DNA of 64,000 bases from NCBI RefSeq assembly GCF_900143285.1, contig NZ_FRDN01000008.1:1-64000 (forward strand), in the 5' to 3' direction. Source of the stretch: Desulfitobacterium chlororespirans DSM 11544 (lineage in GTDB: Bacteria; Bacillota; Desulfitobacteriia; Desulfitobacteriales; Desulfitobacteriaceae). The number at the start of each line of letters is the position of its first letter. The stretch's first letter is position 1. Below the pieces are notes generated by a model. It saw only the letters and a list, made by a program, of their open reading frames with translations, ran no database searches and was not told where the DNA came from. Of this stretch, positions 43,096 to 51,672 are shown piece by piece. The position numbers and the translations under genes were made by a program.

Positions 43096-44670
43096 TTTTG
43101 CTAAGGTAAAGAAGAACTTAACCCCATAAGCTGTGTTGTGGGCCCCATAGGCGCTGCCATGGCGGTCAAGGATCTCCTTGACAATGGAAAGCCCCAAGCC
43201 TGTACCGCCAAGCTCCTTATTCCGGGATTTCTCAATCCGGTAAAATTTACTCCAGATATGGGGCAGTTCGGCTTCCGGGATGGGCTCCCCGGGATTCTCC
43301 ACTTCGATAGTTATGCTATCTCCTTCATCGTGGGCGGAAATGCTGATGGTCCCGCCGGGGGGCGTGTATTTGAGAGCGTTATTCACAAGATTGGTCAGGA
43401 CTTGCTCAATGCGGAACATATCGGCTCTGACTTCCAGATCGTGGGGAGGGAGCTGTAGAGCCAGTGTTTTCTCATTAGTCCGGGTATTGACGCTATATCT
43501 CTCTGCAATACTGTTTAATAAGCCGGTCAGGGAAAAGTCCTCAACCTTAAGTTTAAAGCTGCCGGACTCCAGCTGAGAGAGATCCAGCATGTCCTCCACC
43601 AGGGAGGCCATTTTTTTGCTTTCATCCATGATGATATGGGCATAATATTCCCGTTTGGTCCCATTGGTGATATTGTCTTTAATCCCTTCGGCATAGCTGT
43701 TGATCAGGGAAATCGGGGTTTTCAATTCGTGAGATACTCCGGCGATAAATTCATTTTTCATCAGGTCCAGCTTTTTCTCGTTCTCAATGTCTTCTCTTAA
43801 TTTCTCATTGGCTGCCTTTAATTCCGATATGGAAGAATCCAGTTTTGCTGAGAGAAAATTCAAAGTGGCGGACAGGCTGCCGATTTCATCCTGGGAGTTG
43901 ACCGGGCACTTGGCGGAAAAATCCAGTTCGGATAATTTTAAAGCTGTTTTATTCAGGGTGACCAGGGGTTTGGCGATAATTTTAGAGTAGATGAGGGAGA
44001 GGGCGAAAATCAAGACTAAGGCAATCATATAGAAGTAAACATAAAATTGCCGGATAACTGCCGCCGCCTCCCCGATGGGCTGCAATGAAGCGGCAGCGGT
44101 CAGAATACCGGTCACTTCGCCGCCGACGACAATGGGGGCAATCCCCACCAGGCTGTTTTGACCGTCAATCTTTACACCGGAATGATAGACGATATGTCTG
44201 CCTTCATCCAGAACCATAGCCACTGCCAAGGGGTCTGAGGACCACCGCTGCATCCCGTTGATCAGCATTTTCATTTTGCTGTCCATATTGTAGGTAATGA
44301 TATTATCGACGATTTCCGACGTGGGGTTGGCAGCGGAGGAAGGCTTTTTGGCAATCTTGAGCAGCATTTGCCGTTTATCCTCAAAAATACGCAGGGTGGA
44401 ACTCGCGAGGCTGATGACCGCGGTGCTGGCGTTGTTTTTATCCTGGAATTCGCTTAATAATTCCGAGGAATCGGTGCTGTTTTCGGCCAGCCGGCTGTAG
44501 GTGCTGCTGAATTGCTGGAAATTGGCTTCAAAATCTTTGGTTTTTTTGCTCAGGTAAAAGTTCTCGATAAAAACGGTCTGCAGCAGCATGGTCAGGCTGG
44601 TGAAGAAAATAAAAAACAGGGAGGTGATGATAAACAGTTTAAAGGTAATGCTTTTCTTTTTCTGTTTCAT
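43093..44670 (-). CDS. sensor histidine kinase
   Basis: A 525-residue kinase: membrane helix 1 (about 10-35), an outer sensor domain (about 36-205) without a motif I recognise, helix 2 (about 208-230), HAMP (about 232-285), HisKA with His314 in GVSHELKTPISLINSYAEGI, and an HATPase with NLVNNALKYTPPGG and GTGLGLSIVKEIL. It overlaps the regulator gene by four bases (44667-44670). The pair is divergent from the ABC operon starting at 45543, the likely target. What the outer domain senses (a sugar or a cell-envelope signal) is not readable. Confidence 0.92.
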   Translation of the reverse strand: MKQKKKSITFKLFIITSLFFIFFTSLTMLLQTVFIENFYLSKKTKDFEANFQQFSSTYSRLAENSTDSSELLSEFQDKNNASTAVISLASSTLRIFEDKRQMLLKIAKKPSSAANPTSEIVDNIITYNMDSKMKMLINGMQRWSSDPLAVAMVLDEGRHIVYHSGVKIDGQNSLVGIAPIVVGGEVTGILTAAASLQPIGEAAAVIRQFYVYFYMIALVLIFALSLIYSKIIAKPLVTLNKTALKLSELDFSAKCPVNSQDEIGSLSATLNFLSAKLDSSISELKAANEKLREDIENEKKLDLMKNEFIAGVSHELKTPISLINSYAEGIKDNITNGTKREYYAHIIMDESKKMASLVEDMLDLSQLESGSFKLKVEDFSLTGLLNSIAERYSVNTRTNEKTLALQLPPHDLEVRADMFRIEQVLTNLVNNALKYTPPGGTISISAHDEGDSITIEVENPGEPIPEAELPHIWSKFYRIEKSRNKELGGTGLGLSIVKEILDRHGSAYGAHNTAYGVKFFFTLAK

Positions 44671-45350
44671 TGACCGGCCTCCAGTTTATAGCCGCTGCCC
44701 CTGACGGTGGTGATGAGCCGCCCCTCGCTTTTTAATTTTTGCCGGAGCCTTTTGATATGGGAGTCCACGTTGCGCAAATCGCCGTAATATTCATATCCCC
44801 AAACCAGGTTCATCATCATTTCCCGGGTAAGCACCCTTTGCTTATTCCTGACCAGACAAACCAGCAGTTCAAATTCTTTGGGAGTCAGTTCGATGGGTTC
44901 TCCGGCCAGGGTAACGGTATGGGACAGTTGGTTGATGGCCAGGCGGCCAATTTCATAGATCTCCGGTGCTTCCTGAGCGCCGGCATCCGCCCTTTTTAAA
45001 AGGGCGTTTATTTTTGCCACCAGGACTTTAAGGCTGAAAGGCTTGGTAATGTAGTCGTCGGCTCCGTATTCATAACCCAAAAGCTTGTCGTTTTCCGCCG
45101 ATTTGGCCGTAAGCATGATAATGAGCACCCGGGAATCCTGCTTGCGGATCGTCCGGCAGACGGACAGCCCGTCCAGCTTGGGCATCATGATATCGAGAAG
45201 AATCAGATCGACCTGCCTGCTCTTAAAAAGCTCCAGGGCCTCAACTCCATTGGCGGCAGCCAGGGTCTTATAGCCTTCGTCCTCGAGGTAATCGGCAATA
45301 ATAGTCTGCATCCGGGGCTCGTCTTCCACAATCAATATTGTCTTTTTCAT
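44667..45350 (-). CDS. OmpR-type response regulator
   Basis: A 227-residue regulator: receiver domain (ILIVEDEP, Asp53 in LILLDIMMPKLDG, Lys in ITKPFSLK) and winged helix (about 130-225) ending TTVRGSGYKLE. The ATG lies at 45350. Co-transcribed with the kinase gene. About 190 bases separate it from the ABC operon in the opposite direction; no clear direct repeat for its binding was found there. Confidence 0.93.
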   Translation of the reverse strand: MKKTILIVEDEPRMQTIIADYLEDEGYKTLAAANGVEALELFKSRQVDLILLDIMMPKLDGLSVCRTIRKQDSRVLIIMLTAKSAENDKLLGYEYGADDYITKPFSLKVLVAKINALLKRADAGAQEAPEIYEIGRLAINQLSHTVTLAGEPIELTPKEFELLVCLVRNKQRVLTREMMMNLVWGYEYYGDLRNVDSHIKRLRQKLKSEGRLITTVRGSGYKLEAGQ

Positions 45351-45542
45351 CGCTAGCCACCTTAAGAGTTTATTTTCCCCTCCGTAGATAGTTTACCATA
45401 TGCCTGGCTGCCGGAAATACAAAAGAAGGCTTTGTCATCAAACTACCCTCAAAATGCCATCAAACCGCCATATTTGCTCCACGGTGCCGCCTAAATCGTT
45501 CCTTAAGATAAAGTGGACGGTGCAGAGGCAGGTGAAACAAAA

Positions 45543-46418
45543 ATGAAATGGTCAAAGATCTCCGGCAAGAAAATAAACCTTTTGCCCTGGCTCTTTCTGG
45601 GGCCCAGCCTGATCGGGTTTGCTCTTTTTTATCTGCTGCCCTTCATGGACGGTTTTTTCTATTCTCTGGTCGACAGCCCCCTGCACGGAAACTTCGTTGG
45701 GCTGCGCAATTACTCAGACTTGTTAAAGAACCCGAGTTTTCTGACGGCCTTGGCCAATACGGGCAAATTTACGCTGGTCTGCGTTCCGCTGAATATGCTT
45801 TTCTCTCTGGGAGTGGCCTTGCTCTTAAACAAGAAGATTCAGGGCAGCAATTTTTTTCGCACACTCTTCATCACCCCGCTGGTCATTCCCGTAGCCTCGG
45901 TGGTTTTGGTCTGGCAGGCTTTCTTTGATATCAATGGTGTCCTGAACGCCTTCCTTCATGCCCTGAATCTCCAGCCTGTGGATTGGCTGAAGAGTGAATG
46001 GGCCAGAGCCGCCATCCTGGTAGTCTATCTTTGGAAAAATACCGGTTACAGCATGGTTTTGTTCCTGGCCGGTTTGCAGAGCATACCGGTTGAATATTAC
46101 GAGGCGGCCAGGATCGACGGAGCCGGACGCCTGCAGGAATTTTTCCGGATAACCCTGATTTATCTGACTCCCACGGCTTTTTTTGTGTTTGTCATCTCCA
46201 CCATCAATTCCTTCAAAGTTTTCCGGGAGACTTATCTCATGGCCGGGGAATATCCCCATAGCAGCATTTATATGCTGCAGCATTACATGAACAATATGTT
46301 TACGGCCCTGGACTACCAGAAGCTGACCAGTGCGGCTTTTATCATGGCGGCCTTTATTGTAGCCGCGGTGCTGCTCTTGTTCATTGTGGAGCGGAAGATC
46401 AGCCGGCTGATCAATTAG
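45543..46418 (+). CDS. sugar-type ABC permease, MalF/UgpA class
   Basis: A 291-residue permease with six helices and the coupling EAA motif EYYEAARIDGAGRLQEFFRITLIYLTP (EAAxxDGA...). Characteristic of CUT1 carbohydrate importers. The start at 45543 is chosen because the GAGGCAGG region stands before it; the in-frame GTG at 45513 would add ten unusual residues. First gene of the hybrid operon, divergent from the two-component pair. Confidence 0.88.
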   Translation: MKWSKISGKKINLLPWLFLGPSLIGFALFYLLPFMDGFFYSLVDSPLHGNFVGLRNYSDLLKNPSFLTALANTGKFTLVCVPLNMLFSLGVALLLNKKIQGSNFFRTLFITPLVIPVASVVLVWQAFFDINGVLNAFLHALNLQPVDWLKSEWARAAILVVYLWKNTGYSMVLFLAGLQSIPVEYYEAARIDGAGRLQEFFRITLIYLTPTAFFVFVISTINSFKVFRETYLMAGEYPHSSIYMLQHYMNNMFTALDYQKLTSAAFIMAAFIVAAVLLLFIVERKISRLIN

Positions 46419-46479
46419 AAGCTGAAACCGCCGCCCGCAGGGTCCGGGTTCCGAAAAACATAAGAAAGGAGGGAGAGGG

Positions 46480-47388
46480 ATGTTATCACAGGCAAAACTG
46501 GCCAATTCAGGAAAGCATTCTCTCCATAAATTAGTTTACTTCATGATTCTGCTGATCCTGGCCGCTTTTTTCCTGTTTCCCTTAGGGGTGACCCTTACCA
46601 ATTCTTTTATGAGTGAACAGGAAATCACTACGAATTATGGCCCGGTCACGGATAAGAGTCTGAACAGTTACCAGGACAGTGGGGCAAGTCCTTTTGCCCG
46701 GTTTGAGCTTATCCCGGAGCTGGTGACCCTCAAGCAGTATTACAGCGTGCTGCTGGAAAAGACCCAGTTCCTCTTTATGTTCTGGAATTCGGTGCTGCTT
46801 ACCTTCCCCATCGTCATCGGGCAGACCCTTGTGGCCACTCTGGCCGCTTATGCCTTCGCCAAAATGAAGTTCAGGGGGAGGAATGTGCTGTTCTTTTTGT
46901 ATATCGTCGTGATGCTCATGCCTTTTCAGGTAACCCTGGTGCCCAATTATATCATCGCCGGCCGGCTGGGCCTGCTCAATAACCCTTTATCCATTATCTT
47001 TCCCGGTATTTTCAGCACCTTTGGCGTATTTCTCCTCAAGCAGTATATGGAGCAGATACCGGATTCCTATCTGGAAGCGGCCAAAGTGGACGGAGCCAGC
47101 CCGTTTCAGATCTTTCTGAAAATCATTGTGCCCATGTCCAGGGCGGGGATAGCCGCCATGGCCATTCTGGTCTTCATCGATAACTGGAATATGGTGGAAC
47201 AGCCCCTGATCTTCCTGCAGGATGCGACCCGGCAGCCACTTTCTCTCTATCTCGCCAAGATCGTCGACGGAGAAAAGGGGCTGGCCTTTGCCGCCTCAGC
47301 TCTTTATATGATGCCCATGCTTTTGAATTTCCTTTATGCCGAGCGATACCTGCTGGAAGGAATCCGGCTTTCGGGGATTAAGGGCTGA
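46480..47388 (+). CDS. sugar-type ABC permease, MalG class
   Basis: A 302-residue permease with six helices and EAA motif DSYLEAAKVDGASPFQIFLKIIVPMSRAG. The usual partner of the MalF-class gene upstream (61-base gap). There is a longer outer loop between the first two helices (about 45-105, ITTNYGPVTDKSLNSYQDSGASPF) than in most MalG proteins. AGGAGGGAGAGGG precedes the ATG. Confidence 0.9.
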   Translation: MLSQAKLANSGKHSLHKLVYFMILLILAAFFLFPLGVTLTNSFMSEQEITTNYGPVTDKSLNSYQDSGASPFARFELIPELVTLKQYYSVLLEKTQFLFMFWNSVLLTFPIVIGQTLVATLAAYAFAKMKFRGRNVLFFLYIVVMLMPFQVTLVPNYIIAGRLGLLNNPLSIIFPGIFSTFGVFLLKQYMEQIPDSYLEAAKVDGASPFQIFLKIIVPMSRAGIAAMAILVFIDNWNMVEQPLIFLQDATRQPLSLYLAKIVDGEKGLAFAASALYMMPMLLNFLYAERYLLEGIRLSGIKG

Positions 47389-47454
47389 CCCGGCCAGGCA
47401 GCTTACCGCAGTTTACCAGGAAAGAAGGAAAGAAAGACAGAAGGGAGACGGAAA

Positions 47455-48633
47455 ATGCCCAAGGAAGAACCGGCGGATTTTATCCCGCCTCATGAGGGAG
47501 GAAAAAAACAGACCATCGGCCGCCTGAGTCTGATGTTTTTCATGATGATGATAGTTTTGACCTTTTTCTCCAATACCCTGCTTCACTTTACCTTGCCCAA
47601 AGTGGAAGCGGAACGGCCGGCCAATGGAGTCCTGATCAAGGAAATATTTGGGGAAGGGACGGTGGAGGTCAAGCAGGTATGGGAGGAATATGCAAAGGCC
47701 AATCTGCCTGTTAAGGAGGTCCTGGTGGAACGGGGAGACAGAGTGAGCAAAGGCCAGACCATCCTCAGTCTCGACATCCGCAGCCTTCAGGATAGTTATC
47801 TGGACGAACAAACCCGCTGCCAGCTTTTGGAACTCTCTCTGGCAGGGGCCGAAGATGCCCTGGAACAAAAACAACGGGATTATGAAAACATCAAAGCTCT
47901 CGTTGAAAATGGGGCGGAAGCGGAGATCAATCTGCTCAATGCCGAAAAAGCTCTGGCTGAGGCCGCAAGAAACTGTGACACTACCCGGCTTAATCTGACC
48001 ATGCAGGAGCGGAAAGTGCAGAGCCTGGCTGAACAGATGGCCAACGGTGGGGTATATACGGCTTCCGCCGACGGCATCATTACCGAGTTGAATTTCGCCG
48101 CGGGTTCGACGGTCAATAGCACCCAGCCTCTTTTTCGTTTAGCGGATACCGGTCAGGGATTCCGGCTGGTTGTCCCCGTTGCCGGGGAGCTGGCCGAGTA
48201 TGCCCAGCCTGGGGATACGGTCAGTGTCAATATCTACTCCCTGGATAAAAAGACCGAGGGTAAAATTGAAAGAATCACGGACAACAGTCAGCGTCCGGGA
48301 GAACAAAAGGATGTATGGATTGACCTGACCGGGGAGGGCCTAGCCGGGGGTGAAAAGGGAGAAATATATCTCAGCAAAAAAACCAAGCCCTACCCGGCCC
48401 TGGTGCCCAACAGCGCCATCTATACGGACAGCGAAGGCTCTTTTGTCTATGTCTTGAAATCCCGCAAGGGTCCCCTGGGTATGGAAAACTATGTGCAAAG
48501 ACTGGATGTCAATGTGGAAGACAGGGACAATGAAAAATCAGCTCTTACCAATATGATTGGGGACGAAGTCATCATCCAGAGCAATAAGCCCCTGGCGGAT
48601 GGCGATAAAGTGTTGAAGGAGGCAGCCAATTGA
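47455..48633 (+). CDS. HlyD/MFP-type membrane-fusion adaptor
   Basis: A 392-residue adaptor: one N-terminal helix (about 22-45), a lipoyl-like half (about 60-105, VKEVLVERGDRVSKGQTILSL), a coiled-coil hairpin (about 110-190) and a second lipoyl/beta-barrel half (about 195-330, GVYTASADGIITELNFAAGSTVN), the periplasmic-adaptor plan of MacA/HlyD. In Firmicutes such adaptors work with MacB-type permeases. AGGGAGACGG before the ATG. It sits between importer permease genes and a MacB-like permease gene that overlaps its end by four bases, so adaptor and permease are a pair. Confidence 0.87.
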   Translation: MPKEEPADFIPPHEGGKKQTIGRLSLMFFMMMIVLTFFSNTLLHFTLPKVEAERPANGVLIKEIFGEGTVEVKQVWEEYAKANLPVKEVLVERGDRVSKGQTILSLDIRSLQDSYLDEQTRCQLLELSLAGAEDALEQKQRDYENIKALVENGAEAEINLLNAEKALAEAARNCDTTRLNLTMQERKVQSLAEQMANGGVYTASADGIITELNFAAGSTVNSTQPLFRLADTGQGFRLVVPVAGELAEYAQPGDTVSVNIYSLDKKTEGKIERITDNSQRPGEQKDVWIDLTGEGLAGGEKGEIYLSKKTKPYPALVPNSAIYTDSEGSFVYVLKSRKGPLGMENYVQRLDVNVEDRDNEKSALTNMIGDEVIIQSNKPLADGDKVLKEAAN

Positions 48634-50054
48634 AACCGGGCAATACACAGCCGAGCCGGCCCCAATCCCCTAAAGCTGCCTGTCTGATGCTGGCTCTGGG
48701 AATTTTACTGCTGACCGTAAGTTCTGTTCTGGGAGAGTCACTTTCCGCTCAGATGACGGGAATTTACGGCCTGCACCAAACCCATAAAATCACCGCTGTC
48801 CGGCAGGAAGATGCCGGCCCGGTGGGGAGCGGACCCTTTTCTTTAGAAAAGATAGGCCAGCTTGCCCAATACTATCTGAACGGCCATGATCTGGCTTACG
48901 GCACGGAGGCATCTGCCACGGCCGTATACGGGGATAACCGGAGTCCGGCTCAGGTGCTGGGTGTCAATGACCGTTACCGGCAATTTCACACTATCAATCT
49001 TATAGCGGGCAGTTTCCTGACTCCCGGCCATGAAAACCAACAAGTGGCCGTCATCGATGAGCAGCTGGCCCGCAGTCTTTTCGGAAATTACCAGGTAACC
49101 GGGCTGGAGATCGAGCTGTATGAACGAAAGTTTACCATCATCGGGGTAACCGGCACTGATAATTCCCTGACCGGCAGTTTAGCGGCCCGGGAAACAGGTA
49201 CGGTCTATATTCCCATAACCAAGCTCCTGGAATTGCAGGAAGGTTCCGCCATAACCTTTCTGGAAGCGGAAACCAGGGACAGCGGCACCACCGGCTCTAA
49301 TACCGCCTTGCTGGAAGAGGCTTTGACAGCAGTCGGTCAGGACCCCGGAGCTTTCCGGATTACCGATTACACGATGGAGTTCCTGCTCCTGAATCAAAAA
49401 AACCACCTGCGCAATTTCCTGGCGGGAGTGGTGGTGCTGGGCTTGCTTTTCAGCCTGCTCAGGAAAAATGTCCGACAGGTTTATGATTTCCTGGGTTCCC
49501 GGCTCAGGGAGAAATACTGGGGAGAGATCTTCAGGAAGGACGGGGGCAGGCTTTTTTACGGCCTGGTCAAAGTAGTGCTTCCTTTGGGAGGCATGCTGGC
49601 CCTTTGGTTTTTGATCCGCTTCCCCCTCTATATAGCGCCGGAAAACATACCCCAGGAACTGATCGATCTTTCTTTCTGGGCCGACCTGCTGGAAAACCGG
49701 CTCAAAGCGTCTTTCCAAGGCGGCGGGTATGGGGTCCTTCCTGGAGAAGTCCACCTGTATTTCCTCCAGGGGATCCAGAACTGGAATCTGCTGCTAAACC
49801 TGGTGCTGGGCTGGCCCCTCCTGGGTTGGGGGTTTTACCGGTTAAGTATCCCGTTAAATATCCCGGAGAAAGGTGCCTGGAAGACGGAACTGTTTTTCTG
49901 TACCTGCCTGATCAGCGCCTTGCTCCTGGGCACGGGAATTCTTCTGGCGGCAGGAATGCCATTGGCCATCGACGGCAAGGGCATCTTTCTGGTATTTGCC
50001 GCCGTATTTCTGGTCGCAGGGCTTAAGGATGCCGGGTCTGCCTTTAAACTGTAA
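48630..50054 (+). CDS. MacB-like permease without a recognised FtsX C-terminus
   Basis: A 474-residue membrane protein. An N-terminal helix (about 18-37) precedes a MacB_PCD-type outer domain (about 40-255: LGVNDRYRQFHTINLIAGSFL, VAVIDEQLARSLFG, FTIIGVTG). Then a helix (about 262-282), a cytoplasmic loop KNVRQVYDFLGSRLREKYWGE, and four further helices with a second outer stretch (about 320-400). The usual three-helix FtsX block (LxxxxRxxExGxxRAxG) is not visible, so it is an unusual relative. It has no own ATPase gene; the only ATPase in the operon is the MalK-like one at 50331. Confidence 0.7.
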   Translation: MKPGNTQPSRPQSPKAACLMLALGILLLTVSSVLGESLSAQMTGIYGLHQTHKITAVRQEDAGPVGSGPFSLEKIGQLAQYYLNGHDLAYGTEASATAVYGDNRSPAQVLGVNDRYRQFHTINLIAGSFLTPGHENQQVAVIDEQLARSLFGNYQVTGLEIELYERKFTIIGVTGTDNSLTGSLAARETGTVYIPITKLLELQEGSAITFLEAETRDSGTTGSNTALLEEALTAVGQDPGAFRITDYTMEFLLLNQKNHLRNFLAGVVVLGLLFSLLRKNVRQVYDFLGSRLREKYWGEIFRKDGGRLFYGLVKVVLPLGGMLALWFLIRFPLYIAPENIPQELIDLSFWADLLENRLKASFQGGGYGVLPGEVHLYFLQGIQNWNLLLNLVLGWPLLGWGFYRLSIPLNIPEKGAWKTELFFCTCLISALLLGTGILLAAGMPLAIDGKGIFLVFAAVFLVAGLKDAGSAFKL

Positions 50055-50069
50055 AAAAGACCTGTGAGC

Positions 50070-50246
50070 GTAGCTTTACGTACAAGTGCGAACGGATTTA
50101 GCGGAGGGGCGGTCGGGTTAATGAAGCTTTCTTAACGTTGCGCAGTCACGGTTGACTTGCAGAAAGCAGCGGGGTTTGGCGGAGCTGTTAAGAAAGCGAG
50201 TTCACCAGCCCTGGAGCTATGGAGAGAGCGTTGTGCGTAAAGCTAC
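50070..50246. repeat. nested inverted repeats in the 50.1-kb intergenic gap
   Basis: GTAGCTTTACGTAC (50070-50083) faces GTGCGTAAAGCTAC (50233-50246), and inside it GCTTTCTTAAC (50126-50136) faces GTTAAGAAAGC (50187-50197). The nesting makes a foldback of about 180 bases between two operon genes. No gene is found in 50055-50330. It looks like an extragenic repeat element or a segmenting structure in the messenger. Confidence 0.6.
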
Positions 50247-50330
50247 ACGACCCGCGCAAAAGCTTTTTCATCATCTGCCGGCGCCCTCTGCGACATGAAC
50301 GCCCATAAAAACTAAGGAGCTGAGCAAAGA

Positions 50331-51509
50331 ATGGCAGGACTGCTGCTCAAAAACATATCGAAAACCTATCCCGGCCAGGTCACCGCCGTCAGGAATCTTT
50401 CCCTGGAGATTCAGGACAAAGAATTCCTGGTTTTGGTAGGCCCTTCCGGTTGCGGCAAAACAACAACTCTGAGAATGATCGCCGGCCTTGAGGATATTTC
50501 TGCCGGGGAACTCTATATCGGAGACAAACTGGTCAATGATGTCCCTCCCAAAGACCGGGATATCGCCATGGTTTTTCAGAATTATGCTCTTTATCCCCAT
50601 CTGTCGGTCTACGACAATATGGCTTTCGGGCTTAAATTAAGGAAAATGCCCAAAGGAGAGATCAGGCAAAACGTGTTGGAAGCCGCCCGCATTCTTGACC
50701 TGGAGGAGCTGCTGAGGCGCAAACCCAAAGAGCTTTCCGGCGGGCAGCGGCAGAGGGTTGCCCTGGGGCGGGCTATGGTGAGAAAGCCTCAGGTGTTTTT
50801 AATGGATGAACCCCTGTCCAATCTGGATGCCCAGTTAAGAACCCAAATGCGCATAGAGATCGCCAGGCTCCATAAAAAGCTGGCCACAACCTTTATCTAT
50901 GTGACCCATGATCAAACGGAGGCCATGACCATGGGCACCCGGATCGTGGTGATGAAAGAGGGCTTGGTTCAGCAGGTGGACAGCCCCCAGCGCATCTATA
51001 ACCACCCGGCTAATCTGTTTGCCGCCGGTTTCATCGGCAATCCCAGGATGAATGTCCTCGAAGTTTTGCTTAAGGAACAGAAGAACGGCCTCTGTGCCGG
51101 TCTGGGGGATTTTCTCCTGCCGGTTCCCTCTGCCCGGGGAGCGGGCCTCCGGGAAAAAGGCTGCCGATCGGGCAGGCAAGCAATTCTGGGCATCAGAGCC
51201 GAACACCTTGCCTTGCGCCCCCTGGAGGGGAAGTTTCCGGCCTGCCCGCCGGAGCTGCCTTTGGTGCGGGGAAGGCTGGAATTTACCGAACTGCGGGGAG
51301 CGGAGAACTATCATTATGTCACGGTTCAGGGGAAGGAGGTTGTGGTCAGAGCCCAGCCGGAATACCGGGGAGAGGCAGGGCAGGAAGTGGAGATCGTTTT
51401 TAATATGGCCCAAGCCCATTTCTTTGCTCCGGAAAGCGGGGTGAATATGGAAGCAGAGGGACAGGAACACTGCGTATCCAGAGATCAAATGGATAGCCGG
51501 CTTATGTAA
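50331..51509 (+). CDS. carbohydrate ABC ATPase (MalK/UgpC/MsmX class)
   Basis: A 392-residue ATPase: Walker A GPSGCGKTT (residues about 37-45), Q-loop FQNYALYPHLSVYDNMAFGLKL, signature LSGGQRQRVALGRAM, Walker B VFLMDEPLSNLDAQLR, switch His in VTHDQTEAMTMG; then the regulatory OB-like TOBE domain (about 240-370) used by MalK proteins. It serves CUT1 importers such as the permease pair upstream. Whether it also energises the MacB-like permease cannot be read. AAGGAGC before the ATG. Confidence 0.92.
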   Translation: MAGLLLKNISKTYPGQVTAVRNLSLEIQDKEFLVLVGPSGCGKTTTLRMIAGLEDISAGELYIGDKLVNDVPPKDRDIAMVFQNYALYPHLSVYDNMAFGLKLRKMPKGEIRQNVLEAARILDLEELLRRKPKELSGGQRQRVALGRAMVRKPQVFLMDEPLSNLDAQLRTQMRIEIARLHKKLATTFIYVTHDQTEAMTMGTRIVVMKEGLVQQVDSPQRIYNHPANLFAAGFIGNPRMNVLEVLLKEQKNGLCAGLGDFLLPVPSARGAGLREKGCRSGRQAILGIRAEHLALRPLEGKFPACPPELPLVRGRLEFTELRGAENYHYVTVQGKEVVVRAQPEYRGEAGQEVEIVFNMAQAHFFAPESGVNMEAEGQEHCVSRDQMDSRLM

Positions 51510-51512
51510 ATT

Positions 51513-51640
51513 ATCGTTCAAGCAAATGACAGTTCAGGCAACTGATAGTTTAGGTAAATGACAGTTTAGATAAATGATAGTTTAGGCAAATGATAGTTTA
51601 AGTAAATAGTAGTTCAGACAAATGATAGTTCAGGAAAATT
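51513..51640 (+). repeat. 16-base tandem repeat, seven clear copies
   Basis: From about 51524 to 51635 the unit AAATGATAGTTTAGGC repeats seven times at an exact 16-base period, with 0-4 changes per copy; half-copies flank it on both sides (TTATCGTTCAAGC before, AAAATTATCGTC after). It fills the gap between the ATPase and binding-protein genes. No dyad spacers, so it is not a CRISPR array. Confidence 0.85.
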
Positions 51641-51672
51641 ATCGTCGGATTTTATATAAAGGAGTGGGGAAG

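Noticed and set aside
51513-51640. Possible CRISPR array
   Set aside because: Units are adjacent at a 16-base period with no spacers, and there are no cas genes.
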